DNA of 64,000 bases. Source: Chitinophaga sp. HK235 (GTDB taxonomy: Bacteria; Bacteroidota; Bacteroidia; Chitinophagales; Chitinophagaceae). Within the stretch, counting starts at the first letter, position 1. Each line of letters begins with the position of its first letter. Location of the stretch: NCBI RefSeq assembly GCF_018255755.1, contig NZ_CP073766.1:7004501-7068500 (forward strand), in the 5' to 3' direction. Of this stretch, positions 27,482 to 36,293 are shown one piece after another. Both the position numbers and the translations under genes were made by a program. The notes beneath the pieces were generated by a model. The model saw nothing but the letters and a program-made list of their open reading frames with translations, had not been told where the DNA came from and made no database searches.

Positions 27482-27913
27482 TCAATCATATGACAGTGGG
27501 CTGATATAGAAATAGCTGCTGTACTGGAAGGGGTTGTTGTTTTTGGCCAGGGTGCCGCTAACGGTTACCCGTATCTTTTTTTTCATTTTTTTCGATGCTG
27601 TTAGCGCCAGCTCTTCCTGGTTGACGGCCGCTACCACCCTGATCTGTCCCAGCCTTTTTTCGTATCGCTGCACGGAAGATTTAACAGCGTTTTCTATCTG
27701 CTCCTTGACTTCGTTGTTGGAGGCTTTGATATCAAAATCGCTGTCCCACCACTGGCAGCCATACTGGGGGTCGTCTTTGTTCTCCCCCAGTACGGTGGTG
27801 ATGAGCAGATGAATATGTTGTGCTACGGATTCTTCCAGGGTAACAGCCGGCACGTCTTTTTTCTGCAGCAGCTGGGAGAAGTCCATGGGTAGCTTATAAT
27901 ATTTCCCTTTCAT
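27482..27913 (-). CDS. tssE: T6SS baseplate protein TssE (gp25-like)
   Basis: A 143-aa protein of the GPW/gp25 family. It shows ESVAQHIHLLITTVLGENK and YGCQWWDSDFDI (about 31-65) followed by a helical region ending SVQRYEKRLGQIRV. It joins the sheath to the baseplate. The subtype iii form is shorter and less conserved than in Proteobacteria. It sits between tssP (9 bp gap) and tssF (22 bp gap). Confidence 0.9.
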   Translation of the reverse strand: MKGKYYKLPMDFSQLLQKKDVPAVTLEESVAQHIHLLITTVLGENKDDPQYGCQWWDSDFDIKASNNEVKEQIENAVKSSVQRYEKRLGQIRVVAAVNQEELALTASKKMKKKIRVTVSGTLAKNNNPFQYSSYFYISPLSYD

Positions 27914-27922
27914 GCAGGTAGT

Positions 27923-29002
27923 TTAAAAAATACCCAATACTTTTTTGCGGTCATACATGATCCTGATTTCTTTCACGCATCCGTTCGCATCTTTGACCAG
28001 GTTCACCTTTTCTATCTTGAATTTTTTCTTGCCGTATATACGTGAACAGAAGTGGGTGAAATTATCTGTGTCTTTATCGTTCAGTAATACGCGGGCAGAC
28101 AGATTGTCGCACAGGAACTTGGAGAAGTCGCCGGCGCTTTTCTGTTTGGAAGTTACCTGTGTGAGCATGTACAGGAACTCGTCATCAGAAACTGCGGGCA
28201 CTCTTGGTTTTTCCGGCTCTTTGGGTTTCTCTTCTACTGGTGGCGGAGGAGGTGGGAAGCCGGGATCAGGCAGTTGTGTTTCTGCCTGTTTGGCTCTGGC
28301 AGGAAATACGGTAATATTTTTCATCACCATATGAGCAGTATCACCGTTCACAATGAGTGACAGGGTCCTTTCTCCGGGAGTGGCGAAAGTATAGGAGACA
28401 GATGAACCGTTATGTGCGGAGGCGTTGTCCTGCAGCAGGCGCCAGGTCCAGGAGCGGGCGCCGGGTGTTTTGTTGGTGAAGGTAACAGGCCTGCCTGCAA
28501 ATACTTCGCCGGGGCCGTCGATAACAGGGAAGATATCGGGGCCTGCGTTTACCGGTGTGGCGGCTGCGCCCATTACGATGATCACTTCCTTGTTCCAGCT
28601 GCATTTTCCGGAGGTGAGGGTGATCATGTAACTACCTGCCTTACTAAAAGAGTGGTATACCTGGGCACCTGTTTGCCGGGCGGAGGAATCACCAAATTCC
28701 CAGGTGAAACTGGTCCTTTTTTTATCGCTGTTTTCAGCGTTAAAGGTGATGACTTCGCCTACCGTATAGGCTTTACCGGTGCTATGTTGTTTGTTGCTGA
28801 GTACAATGTCGGTGGTGGTGCAGTCTTCACGGCCGTCAAGCTGGAAGGCAAGCAGGATGATGCTGATCAGGAAAAGACCGAGAAAGGTCCACAGTACCAT
28901 GGGGTCTACATGGCTGGCAATTTTTCCAAAGGGTCTGAATGAATTTACTTTACGTTCGTTTTCGGGTTTACGAGGGGCCATCGGTTTTTCTGGTTTTTGC
29001 AA
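27923..29002 (-). CDS. tssP: T6SS membrane-complex protein with PKD domains (TssP-like)
   Basis: A 359-aa inner-membrane protein. A short Pro- and Lys-rich cytosolic N-terminus precedes one membrane segment (about 36-53). Two PKD-type domains follow in the periplasm (about 70-145 with TFNAENSDKKRTSFTWEFGD, and 155-235 with FTNKTPGARSWTW). A proline-rich linker (about 245-270) leads to a C-terminal domain. PKD proteins with this layout are the TssP component of the TssN/O/P/Q/R complex that replaces TssJ/L/M in T6SSiii. It is the first gene of the minus-strand tssP-tssE-tssF operon. Confidence 0.65.
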   Translation of the reverse strand: MQKPEKPMAPRKPENERKVNSFRPFGKIASHVDPMVLWTFLGLFLISIILLAFQLDGREDCTTTDIVLSNKQHSTGKAYTVGEVITFNAENSDKKRTSFTWEFGDSSARQTGAQVYHSFSKAGSYMITLTSGKCSWNKEVIIVMGAAATPVNAGPDIFPVIDGPGEVFAGRPVTFTNKTPGARSWTWRLLQDNASAHNGSSVSYTFATPGERTLSLIVNGDTAHMVMKNITVFPARAKQAETQLPDPGFPPPPPPVEEKPKEPEKPRVPAVSDDEFLYMLTQVTSKQKSAGDFSKFLCDNLSARVLLNDKDTDNFTHFCSRIYGKKKFKIEKVNLVKDANGCVKEIRIMYDRKKVLGIF

Positions 29003-29091
29003 TTTTAATATTTTTTTGGATAACTTGCCCTTGTTGGCAGCGGAGAGTTTTTCTTTTTACAAAATTTAAGTCACATATAAATGCAAAATCC

Positions 29092-29099
29092 TATTTTTG
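29092..29099 (+). promoter_or_regulatory. Candidate -7 promoter element of the tssG operon
   Basis: TATTTTTG fits TAnnTTTG in the 201-bp divergent region between tssP and tssG, about 105 bp before tssG. The -33 element is not clear, so this is tentative. Confidence 0.3.
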
Positions 29100-29203
29100 G
29101 GGCAAGTGTTAGCCCGGATAACCATAGGAATAGCTGAGATTAGATAGTTATGCTAACAGATTGAAGACCAAACCCGAAAGACCTGAATAAAAATATTAAC
29201 CTC

Positions 29204-30160
29204 ATGGTAAACAACGCCCAGAAGGCTGCGGTACTGGAAGACGTTATCACACATGTCACAGACTTCCCTTACGATGTAAGGGCGGAAGTGGTTGTGGGTG
29301 AGCTGCTGGATAACCAGGTACGCAGAGAGGAAGTGGTGGTGCATTTACAGAATGTGTTTACCCGTTCGTTTAACAAAGATATTCTTCATGTAAAACTGGA
29401 TGACAGTCAGCCATATCAGCCCTATATTCTTTTCTCATTATCACGGGATGGCCTATATGACAGATTGCCGGAAGGGCTTTTTCATGAATTTTCCGAACAA
29501 CATAAGATACGCGGCACTGCGGATATGGTAGTCCGTTATAAACGGCAACAGCAGCAGGAGCAACAGGCGAGGCGTTTTTTTCAGCCGCTGGAAAATGAAT
29601 TCTTTCTGCAGCGGGTATTTCTGGAGCAGCGGGAGAAACACCTGTTGTTTGATGTATTTGGGAAGGATGCCGACCAGTTGTTCAGCCAGTTCTGGGACCT
29701 TCCGGAAGGGTTGCCCGGTGCTGCTGCCAACAGGCTGGTGAAACTGCTGCCCTATATGCACCGTATAGCCGGCAACTACCGTATGATAAAGCTTTGTCTT
29801 CAGCTGGTGCTGGAGCAGGTGGTGGATATCCGGGAGGATCATACGCCACAGGCTGTACGAACCGAGGAGAGTGTCCCGCTGGGCGAATGGTGCCTGGGGG
29901 TGGATAGTATGGCCGGAAACGTTTTTTATACGGATATGCCCCGGGTAACGGTAACGATAGGGCCGCTGCAACGGCAACGTATATATGATTACCTGCCCTG
30001 GCAGCCATATGGGCGCCTGTTGGAAACATGTTATGGATACCTGTTTGCGGCAGATGTTGATATTGAAACCGTTCTGGTGCCGCAGGCCGGGGAAAAGGAA
30101 GTAGTCCTGTCTGACCAGCATGCGGAAGAAGGTATTATGGGATATAATTTTTTCCTGTGA
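29204..30160 (+). CDS. tssG: T6SS baseplate protein TssG
   Basis: A 318-aa TssG-like protein. It has the block GLYDRLPEGLFHEF (about 85-98) and a helical centre with EFFLQRVFLEQREKHLLFDVFG. This is followed by LPYMHRIAGNYRMIKLCLQLVLEQ, characteristic of Bacteroidota TssG. It binds TssF in the baseplate wedge, although tssF is in the opposite operon. It heads the plus-strand series tssG-tssN-tssK-tssO-hcp. Confidence 0.85.
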   Translation: MVNNAQKAAVLEDVITHVTDFPYDVRAEVVVGELLDNQVRREEVVVHLQNVFTRSFNKDILHVKLDDSQPYQPYILFSLSRDGLYDRLPEGLFHEFSEQHKIRGTADMVVRYKRQQQQEQQARRFFQPLENEFFLQRVFLEQREKHLLFDVFGKDADQLFSQFWDLPEGLPGAAANRLVKLLPYMHRIAGNYRMIKLCLQLVLEQVVDIREDHTPQAVRTEESVPLGEWCLGVDSMAGNVFYTDMPRVTVTIGPLQRQRIYDYLPWQPYGRLLETCYGYLFAADVDIETVLVPQAGEKEVVLSDQHAEEGIMGYNFFL

Positions 30161-30271
30161 GCGCTTTTTTTGTACCGATGTGGAATTATTTTTGTTAACA
30201 TTGTTAACGCGTAAAAAACGCTATATGTTAAGAACCCTAAAAAAAGAAAAACCTGACATACCGGAAGAGCT

Positions 30272-31126
30272 ATGAGATACACCGCAAAATTCTATTTAAT
30301 GCTGGCCGGCGTTATGGCCATAGGATCTATCATAGTGGCTTTGCTCAGCAGATATATTAAAAATTTCAGTCTCTTTAAAAAGAAGGCACTGTGGTATTTA
30401 GTAATTATGACGCTGATATTTGCCGTGATTAGTTCCATCCCTTTCCTGTTTACCCACAAAAACCTGATGAACCAATACCTGTTTTATGAAGTATGGTTTC
30501 TGGGGCTGGGGGTAGTACACTGTCACTTTATGTATACCCGTTTCTGGGCCAATGAAACCACCCTGGGGTCTGAACTGGCTTTTATTGTGGCTATCTGGCT
30601 GTTTGGTGGTGTTGGGTTTGTACTGGTCAACCGGTTGCTGGACAAAGATACTTTTCTGTTTTATCCCATGCTTACCAGCATGTTCTCTTTCGTGTTGCCC
30701 ACCTTTGTATATAAGACCTTTGAGAAAATGATGGCCATCCCGGTGAAAGTGCACAAGTGGTGGCAATATCCCATGTATAAGGAGGTGCCTGATGTCAATG
30801 AAGACGAAATGCGCGATCTGATCGTAATAGGGCTTGAAATGGAAAAAGGGCATGGTGACCGTAACCGGACCTATTTCAGGGCCCGTACGCCTATTAAAAT
30901 GGACCTGGGTGACCTGTTTTATCATTTCATCAATGACTATAATGACCGTTACCCCAATACACCCATTGATTTTGTGGATACTAACGGGCAAGCCTATGGG
31001 TGGGTGTTCCATCTCAAGCCCAGATGGTTCGGCGCTGCTAAAACACTGGATCCGGCAAAGGCAGTATTTATGAACGGGATCAAAGAAAACAGTGTGATCA
31101 TCTGCAACAGAATTATGTTATCCTAA
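30272..31126 (+). CDS. tssN: T6SS inner-membrane protein TssN
   Basis: A 284-aa protein with four to five membrane segments in the first 160 residues (about 8-26, 38-60, 72-90, 103-122 and 133-152). A cytosolic C-terminal domain of about 120 residues includes EDEMRDLIVIGLEMEKG and DFVDTNGQAYGWVFHLK. This layout is that of TssN, a subtype iii membrane-complex component. It lies 10 bp upstream of tssK. Confidence 0.88.
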   Translation: MRYTAKFYLMLAGVMAIGSIIVALLSRYIKNFSLFKKKALWYLVIMTLIFAVISSIPFLFTHKNLMNQYLFYEVWFLGLGVVHCHFMYTRFWANETTLGSELAFIVAIWLFGGVGFVLVNRLLDKDTFLFYPMLTSMFSFVLPTFVYKTFEKMMAIPVKVHKWWQYPMYKEVPDVNEDEMRDLIVIGLEMEKGHGDRNRTYFRARTPIKMDLGDLFYHFINDYNDRYPNTPIDFVDTNGQAYGWVFHLKPRWFGAAKTLDPAKAVFMNGIKENSVIICNRIMLS

Positions 31127-31136
31127 ACGAATTATT

Positions 31137-32312
31137 ATGGCAGAGCCATTAAAACATTTTCCCGTTAACTGGGTAGACGGGATGAAGATAAAGAAGCAGC
31201 ATTTTATTGATACGGAAAATGCGTTGCTGGACCAGATCAGAGATGCGCTTGCCTGCAGCATGAATGCATTGAACTATGGCCTGTTGCCTCCCAAGGCAGA
31301 AAATAAGGAGTCCCTGCGTTGCTGGTTTGTGACTGATAACCAGCAGCAGTGGCGCGTGAAGCTGACAGAATGCCGCGCCGTGACACCTGGCGGCGCCCGC
31401 ATCGAAATACCGGAGCATACGGTGCATTCCCTGCGTTATGCTACCACTTTCCCGGAAGCTACCTATGCATGGGACCCCGAACATACTGAAAGCACTTATT
31501 ATGTACTGATACAGGTAAATCCGTTTAACAGACAACCCAGCGGAGAGCCGCTGCTGGAGGAAGATCCGCCACGGCTGCCATATGCTACGCCGGAATACAG
31601 TCTTTATGTACTTCCTGCCTCGCAGTTGCCACAAGGACAGCTGGGCAGCTATCAGGCCGTACTAGGCAAGATAACGGTGACGGACGGACGCCCGCAGATG
31701 GATGATGATTATATCCCTCCCTGCAGCATTGCCAGTGCGCATCCTGCCCTGGTAGACCTGTTTTACGAACTGGATCAGTTCCTCGGACAGATGGAGCTTT
31801 ACGGTGTACATATCGTACAGAAAATCTATGGACGTAATCAGAACAATGACCTGGCACTGGTAGTATTGTATATCACTGAAAAAATGGTGCAGTTTCTCAG
31901 TACCCGCATCACCCAGTTCAGATGGCTGGCGCTGAATCAGCCGCCGGCACAGATGCTGGAGATCATCGCAGGACTGGCACGTACCATGAAAAATGCAATC
32001 GACCTGCGCGCCGGCGCCGGCAAGGAAGAACTGCTGAATTATTTATCAGAGTGGTGTGAACTGCGTCAGGGAGAACTGGAAACACTGATGGTTAATTGTG
32101 CCAATATCCGTTATAAACATCTGGATGTGAGGGAGTGCCTGCAACCCATGATACCTTTTGTACGGGCGGTAAACAAGCTGTTTGAAAGCCTGAGCAGACT
32201 GGACTACATCGGCCGCAAGCAGGACAGCAACATCTTCGTGAAAGAAGAGTCGGCAGAAGATTCAGAATACCTGCGCAAGCATAAAACCAAACGCTGGTTT
32301 TTTACAGACTGA
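31137..32312 (+). CDS. tssK: T6SS baseplate protein TssK
   Basis: A 391-aa TssK. It opens with the classical FPVNWVDGMKIKKQHFIDTEN (split here as FPVNWVDGMKI and KKQHFIDTEN), followed by a long middle domain and a C-terminal head that in other systems binds the membrane complex. TssK trimers connect TssF/TssG wedges to the envelope anchor. It lies 10 bp after tssN and 147 bp before tssO. Confidence 0.92.
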   Translation: MAEPLKHFPVNWVDGMKIKKQHFIDTENALLDQIRDALACSMNALNYGLLPPKAENKESLRCWFVTDNQQQWRVKLTECRAVTPGGARIEIPEHTVHSLRYATTFPEATYAWDPEHTESTYYVLIQVNPFNRQPSGEPLLEEDPPRLPYATPEYSLYVLPASQLPQGQLGSYQAVLGKITVTDGRPQMDDDYIPPCSIASAHPALVDLFYELDQFLGQMELYGVHIVQKIYGRNQNNDLALVVLYITEKMVQFLSTRITQFRWLALNQPPAQMLEIIAGLARTMKNAIDLRAGAGKEELLNYLSEWCELRQGELETLMVNCANIRYKHLDVRECLQPMIPFVRAVNKLFESLSRLDYIGRKQDSNIFVKEESAEDSEYLRKHKTKRWFFTD

Positions 32313-32459
32313 TTATTATGACTGCTGGCTTTCAGCAAACCGCTTCAGGTGTTTATAATAATTGGGTAGTTATTGGTTTCACTAAAAAGCAATGCTGAAG
32401 GTCAGCAGTTATCATCTTATTTAATTTAAAACAGCTCACAGCTAAAAGCTCAGATTCGT

Positions 32460-32984
32460 ATGCAAGTATTAAACAAGCAGGAGAGAACCGTTTCCTTTTT
32501 GTGGTTCCTGTTATTTTTTATTACAACGGTGGCACTGTTTGTATTGGCCATCTTTTTCAACTACCAGGTGCCATCCAGGGAAAATGCCTCCTTGCGTAAG
32601 GAGTTGAGTACTTTCCGCGAGGAGCAGGCGTTTCAGGCAGAGTTCCTGCAGAAACTGGACAAGGTGAAACATAACCTGGACTCTATCAACCTCCCTAACC
32701 AGAACGCTAATTACATGGACCAGGTAATTGCCGCCTCTCTGGCAGATATGCGCAATTCCATCCCGAAAGATGTGGTAACACATTATGCACTGTATGATAA
32801 TGTCGTACAGGCGTGCCTGTCATTACAACAAGCCAAACAACAACTGCGCGAGCTGCAGAATGCCCAGCAAAATATTGCCGGATTAAAAGAGCAGGTCATG
32901 GACCTCACCGGCAAGCTGGAAAGCAAGAGCAGAGACCTTGATAACTGCAGACAGATGCTGCTGCTGAATAGCCGCGCCCACTAA
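32460..32984 (+). CDS. tssO: T6SS membrane protein TssO
   Basis: A 174-aa protein with one membrane segment near the N-terminus (about 13-35) and a long coiled-coil periplasmic part (about 40-170, rich in Leu, Gln, Lys and Glu). Size and layout match TssO of T6SSiii. It sits between tssK and the downstream hcp, as is common in such loci. Confidence 0.85.
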   Translation: MQVLNKQERTVSFLWFLLFFITTVALFVLAIFFNYQVPSRENASLRKELSTFREEQAFQAEFLQKLDKVKHNLDSINLPNQNANYMDQVIAASLADMRNSIPKDVVTHYALYDNVVQACLSLQQAKQQLRELQNAQQNIAGLKEQVMDLTGKLESKSRDLDNCRQMLLLNSRAH

Positions 32985-33055
32985 CATAAACGCCTACTTT
33001 AATTTATTGCATTTTATAATTTGTGTGTTAAGTCTCAAAAAAGTGGTTAGGATTC

Positions 33056-33086
33056 TTTACAGTATTGGAAAATAACCTTATATTTG
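33056..33086 (+). promoter_or_regulatory. Candidate promoter of the downstream hcp gene
   Basis: TATATTTG (33079-33086) matches TAnnTTTG, with TTTA at 33056-33059 as a near-consensus -33 and a 19-bp spacer. Transcription would start near 33093, leaving a leader of about 60 nt. A separate promoter fits the high demand for Hcp. Confidence 0.55.
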
Positions 33087-33152
33087 AAGCTCATACTTTT
33101 TCCTTTTTAATAGGTATTTTTCTTTATTGTAACCTTAAAAATTAACCCGAAC

Positions 33153-33539
33153 ATGTCTTTCAAATCAATCTTTACAGTAAATGGAGAGAACTACAATGTT
33201 CAACATGTCTCCTACGATCTCAACCAGGAAACTGACGCTACTGGCCGCCCTTCTGCCATCACCCGCGGTGGACGTATCAGAATGACAGTAGAATCTACTG
33301 GTAAAACAGATCTCTTTGAATGGATGGTAAACAATTTCGAAAGAAAAGACGGTACCATCACCTTCTACAAAAGAGATACTGATTCCAAGTTAAAAACCCT
33401 GGAATTTAAGGAAGGTTACCTGGTAAAGTTTGAAGAGTCTTTCGACTACGAAAACAAAAACCCCATGGTAATCACCTTTACCATTTCTGCCCGTGAAATT
33501 AGCATGGGCAATGCTAAACATGTTAATGAGTGGGTATAA
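33153..33539 (+). CDS. tssD: T6SS tube protein Hcp (TssD), main copy
   Basis: A 128-aa Hcp: it begins MSFKSIFTVNGENYNV, then QETDATGRPSAITRGG, DLFEWM, and ends ISAREISMGNAKHVNEWV. It forms the ringed inner tube loaded into the sheath. It has its own candidate promoter (33056-33086) and is followed by a strong terminator, so it can be expressed apart from the rest of the operon. It differs from the copy at 18075-18464 and is probably the main structural tube protein. Confidence 0.93.
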   Translation: MSFKSIFTVNGENYNVQHVSYDLNQETDATGRPSAITRGGRIRMTVESTGKTDLFEWMVNNFERKDGTITFYKRDTDSKLKTLEFKEGYLVKFEESFDYENKNPMVITFTISAREISMGNAKHVNEWV

Positions 33540-33608
33540 TCGTAGCCGCTGATTAATATGATTTTGCTGATGCTCCTAATCACGGAGATATAAGCGAATT
33601 ATTAAAAA

Positions 33609-33645
33609 CAAAAGACCCATTGATTAAATATCAATGGGTCTTTTG
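33609..33645 (+). terminator. Rho-independent terminator after hcp
   Basis: A perfect 15-bp stem CAAAAGACCCATTGA with a 7-nt loop is followed by a T-rich tract. An A-rich stretch on the left makes it usable in both directions, also for coaA on the minus strand. Confidence 0.85.
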
Positions 33646-33733
33646 TTTTAGTTTTTATACACTGATAATTGCTTTAATCTTCTATTCAAATCTCCGCTCA
33701 TCAGGATTATCACCATCATCACAAAAATCACCG

Positions 33734-34696
33734 TTATGTTTTGCGCAGTTTCACTGACTGCACAAAATGATGATGTCCTTTTTCCAGTATCAGGCTGGCA
33801 CGGTATCTGGTGGGTGCGATGTTTTGTTCAAGGTTAGGTTTGTTGATATCTTCCCATATCTGGGTGGCCAGTTCCACGGTAGCTGCATCGGAGAGGTGTG
33901 CATAGCGGTGGAAGAAAGATTCCGGGTTTTGGAAAGCGGTAGCCCGCAGGGATTCGAAGCGGGAGATATACCATTTGCGGATATCTTTTTCGGCGGCATC
34001 TACATAGATGGAGAAATCAAAAAAATCAGATACGAAAACGGCAGGATCTTTTTGTTGTTGCTGCTGTGGTTTTACCTGCAATACGTTTACACCTTCTACA
34101 ATCACGATATCGGGTTGTTCTATCCATTGCAACTGGCCGGGCAGCACATCATATTCCAGGTGGGAATAGAGTGGGGCGGCTACTCTTTCCTTACCTGATT
34201 TTACATCGGCGAGGAAATGGATAAGTCTTTTGATATCATAGCTTTCCGGAAAGCCTTTTCTATTCATCAGGCTATTGGCATCCAGTGTTTTGTTGGGATA
34301 GAGGAAACCGTCGGTGGTGACGAGGTCTACGCGTGGATGGTCGGGCCATGCCTGGAGCAGGCGTTGTAACACGCGTGCGGTGGTACTTTTACCTACGGCT
34401 ACGCTGCCGGCGATACCGATGATATAAGGTACTTTCAGGGCCTGACTACCGAGGAAGTTGGTGGTGGCTTTATGCAGCTGTTGAGATGATTTCACATACA
34501 GGTTGAGCAGATGTGCCAGTGGCAGATATATCTGTGTGATTTCTTCCTGAGTGAGTGGTTCGTTCATGCCATGCAGTTGTTCCAGATCGTAATAATCCTG
34601 AAGCTGCAACAGTGCGCCGCTGCTGGTTTCTGCCCATTCTTTACGGGAGAAGGTGATATAGGGAGTATATCGTTCTCTTTTAAGGGACGTGGTCAT
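33734..34696 (-). CDS. coaA: Pantothenate kinase, type I
   Basis: A 320-aa type I pantothenate kinase, which phosphorylates pantothenate in the first step of CoA synthesis. The P-loop is GIAGSVAVGKSTTAR (about 95-109), followed by VTTDGFLYPN and a C-terminal part ending in a basic tail. Length matches the family. It is monocistronic and lies downstream of the aldehyde dehydrogenase on the same strand. Between the two genes is a hairpin with a long loop (34729-34781). Confidence 0.93.
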   Translation of the reverse strand: MTTSLKRERYTPYITFSRKEWAETSSGALLQLQDYYDLEQLHGMNEPLTQEEITQIYLPLAHLLNLYVKSSQQLHKATTNFLGSQALKVPYIIGIAGSVAVGKSTTARVLQRLLQAWPDHPRVDLVTTDGFLYPNKTLDANSLMNRKGFPESYDIKRLIHFLADVKSGKERVAAPLYSHLEYDVLPGQLQWIEQPDIVIVEGVNVLQVKPQQQQQKDPAVFVSDFFDFSIYVDAAEKDIRKWYISRFESLRATAFQNPESFFHRYAHLSDAATVELATQIWEDINKPNLEQNIAPTRYRASLILEKGHHHFVQSVKLRKT

Positions 34697-34728
34697 TTTA
34701 CAGATTTAGAAATTGAGGGATTCCGCGA

Positions 34729-34781
34729 TTTTCGGATGTTTGGATTTATTTGAACATTTTCCCGATCTCAACATCCGAAAA
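34729..34781 (-). terminator. Possible weak terminator after the aldehyde dehydrogenase
   Basis: Inverted repeat TTTTCGGATGTT (34729-34740) and AACATCCGAAAA (34770-34781), separated by 29 nt. The loop is long for a terminator, and a regulatory role for coaA is also possible. Confidence 0.3.
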
Positions 34782-34793
34782 AGTGGCTGAATC

Positions 34794-36149
34794 TTATTGT
34801 TGTATATAAACGGTTTTGATATTCAGAAATTCGTGTGTGCCTTCCAGTGATAATTCCCTGCCGTATCCGGATTGTTTTACGCCACCAAAGGGCAGGCGGG
34901 CATCGGAGCGCACCATAGCGTTGATAAAGACGTTGCCGCTCTCGATCCGTGTGGCGAGGCGGGCGGCCTTGTCGAGGTCGCTGGTCCAGAGAGAGGAACC
35001 TAAACCGAAGTCGGTTTCGTTGGCTAGTGCGATGGCTTCCTCTTCGTTGGCAGCTTCTATAATAACGGCCAGCGGGCCAAAAGTTTCTTCCTTGAAAGCA
35101 GTCATGTCGTTGGTGACCCCGGTGAGCAGGGTGGGCGCGAAGTTACATCCTTCATAGGTACCACCCAACTCCAGTCTGGCACCCTGGCTGATAGATTCCT
35201 GCAGTTGTCTGGCGAGGTCTTCTGCCAGGTCGGTACGTGCCATCGGGCCCATGGAGGTGGTGTCCTGCATGGGGTCTCCCTGTTGCATGTTTTCGAGCAG
35301 GCGGCGTACTTCCGCGGTGAAGGCGGGTACTATTTCTTTTTCCACGATCCAGCGTTTGGCTGCAATACAGGACTGGCCGGCATTCTGCATACGGCCTTGT
35401 ACGGCGGTTTTGGCCGCGGCTTCCAGGTCGGCATCCTTTAATACTATGAAAGGATCGCTGCCCCCCAGCTCCAGTACTGTTTTTTTCAGGTATTTGCCTG
35501 CCAGTGCGCCCACACTTTTACCGGCGGGTGTGCTGCCGGTGAGGGTTACCCCCTGGATGCGCGGATCAGCCACAATCGGTTCCAGGTCTTTGGAAGGTAC
35601 CAGTAAGGACTGGAAAGTGCCTTCCGGGAATCCGGACTCCATAAAGACCTGTTCAATGGCCAGTGAACAACCGCTTACGTTGCTCGCATGTTTCAGCAGG
35701 CCGGCATTACCGGCGAGAATGTTGGGGATCGCAAAGCGGAATACCTGCCAGTAGGGAAAGTTCCATGGCATGATGGCCAGAATGATGCCTTTAGGCTCAT
35801 AGCTGACATAACTTTTATAAGCATCCGACTGTATAGGCCGGGGCTCCAGCATTTCAGTGATATGTTCTGCGAAATATTCTGCGGAGGAGGCACATTTAAG
35901 TACTTCAGCCTTCGCTTCCTTGAGGGTTTTCCCCATCTCCTGCGTGATCAGGGTGGCATGGGCCGTCGCATTTTTTCTGAGGGAAGAAGCTACCTGCATC
36001 ATCCACTGACGGCGCTGTTCCAGCGGCGTCTCCAGCAACTGACGATAGGCTCTTTCTCCTCTCAGTAATTTCTGTTCTATTTCCGCCTGGGTATGTGGTG
36101 TATACTCAGCAATGGTTTCCTGTGTGAAAGGATTGATACTTGTAAACAT
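34794..36149 (-). CDS. NAD(P)-dependent aldehyde dehydrogenase, succinate-semialdehyde type
   Basis: A 451-aa aldehyde dehydrogenase. The catalytic Glu lies in LELGGSDPFIV and the catalytic Cys in NAGQSCIAAKR (about residue 256), with a cofactor-binding region TLTGSTPAGKSVGALAG. The short length and the N-terminus (TINPFTQETIAEY-like) are those of the succinate-semialdehyde dehydrogenase group. The exact substrate cannot be decided. A TAnnTTTG element lies upstream on the minus strand. Confidence 0.85.
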   Translation of the reverse strand: MFTSINPFTQETIAEYTPHTQAEIEQKLLRGERAYRQLLETPLEQRRQWMMQVASSLRKNATAHATLITQEMGKTLKEAKAEVLKCASSAEYFAEHITEMLEPRPIQSDAYKSYVSYEPKGIILAIMPWNFPYWQVFRFAIPNILAGNAGLLKHASNVSGCSLAIEQVFMESGFPEGTFQSLLVPSKDLEPIVADPRIQGVTLTGSTPAGKSVGALAGKYLKKTVLELGGSDPFIVLKDADLEAAAKTAVQGRMQNAGQSCIAAKRWIVEKEIVPAFTAEVRRLLENMQQGDPMQDTTSMGPMARTDLAEDLARQLQESISQGARLELGGTYEGCNFAPTLLTGVTNDMTAFKEETFGPLAVIIEAANEEEAIALANETDFGLGSSLWTSDLDKAARLATRIESGNVFINAMVRSDARLPFGGVKQSGYGRELSLEGTHEFLNIKTVYIQQ

Positions 36150-36188
36150 AGCAGTAACCTTTTAGCCCTATAAGCAGTAAAATAATCA

Positions 36189-36196
36189 CAAATTTA
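36189..36196 (-). promoter_or_regulatory. Candidate -7 promoter element of the aldehyde dehydrogenase
   Basis: TAAATTTG on the minus strand matches TAnnTTTG, about 40 bp before the start codon. The -33 element is not clear. Confidence 0.35.
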
Positions 36197-36263
36197 GCCA
36201 TTTCAGGTCAAACGCTCTCGCCCGTCCATCATAAGGAAATCGGTAATGCCAGGTTCCTTTGTG

Positions 36264-36271
36264 TATCTTTG
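36264..36271 (+). promoter_or_regulatory. Candidate -7 promoter element of the MFS transporter gene
   Basis: TATCTTTG matches TAnnTTTG and lies 22 bp before the ATG at 36294. It falls inside the longer possible reading frame from 36246, and so argues for the later start. Confidence 0.4.
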
Positions 36272-36293
36272 CCACTCCAAAAGAATCGGTTAT

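Noticed and set aside
14196..33539. Extracellular contractile injection system or phage tail instead of a T6SS
   Set aside because: TssK, TssN, TssO, Hcp and ClpV are present, and they belong to membrane-anchored T6SS. No tail-fibre or tape-measure gene was found.
14196..33539. Proteobacterial-type T6SS with TssJ/L/M
   Set aside because: No such genes are present. TssN, TssO and the PKD protein identify subtype iii.
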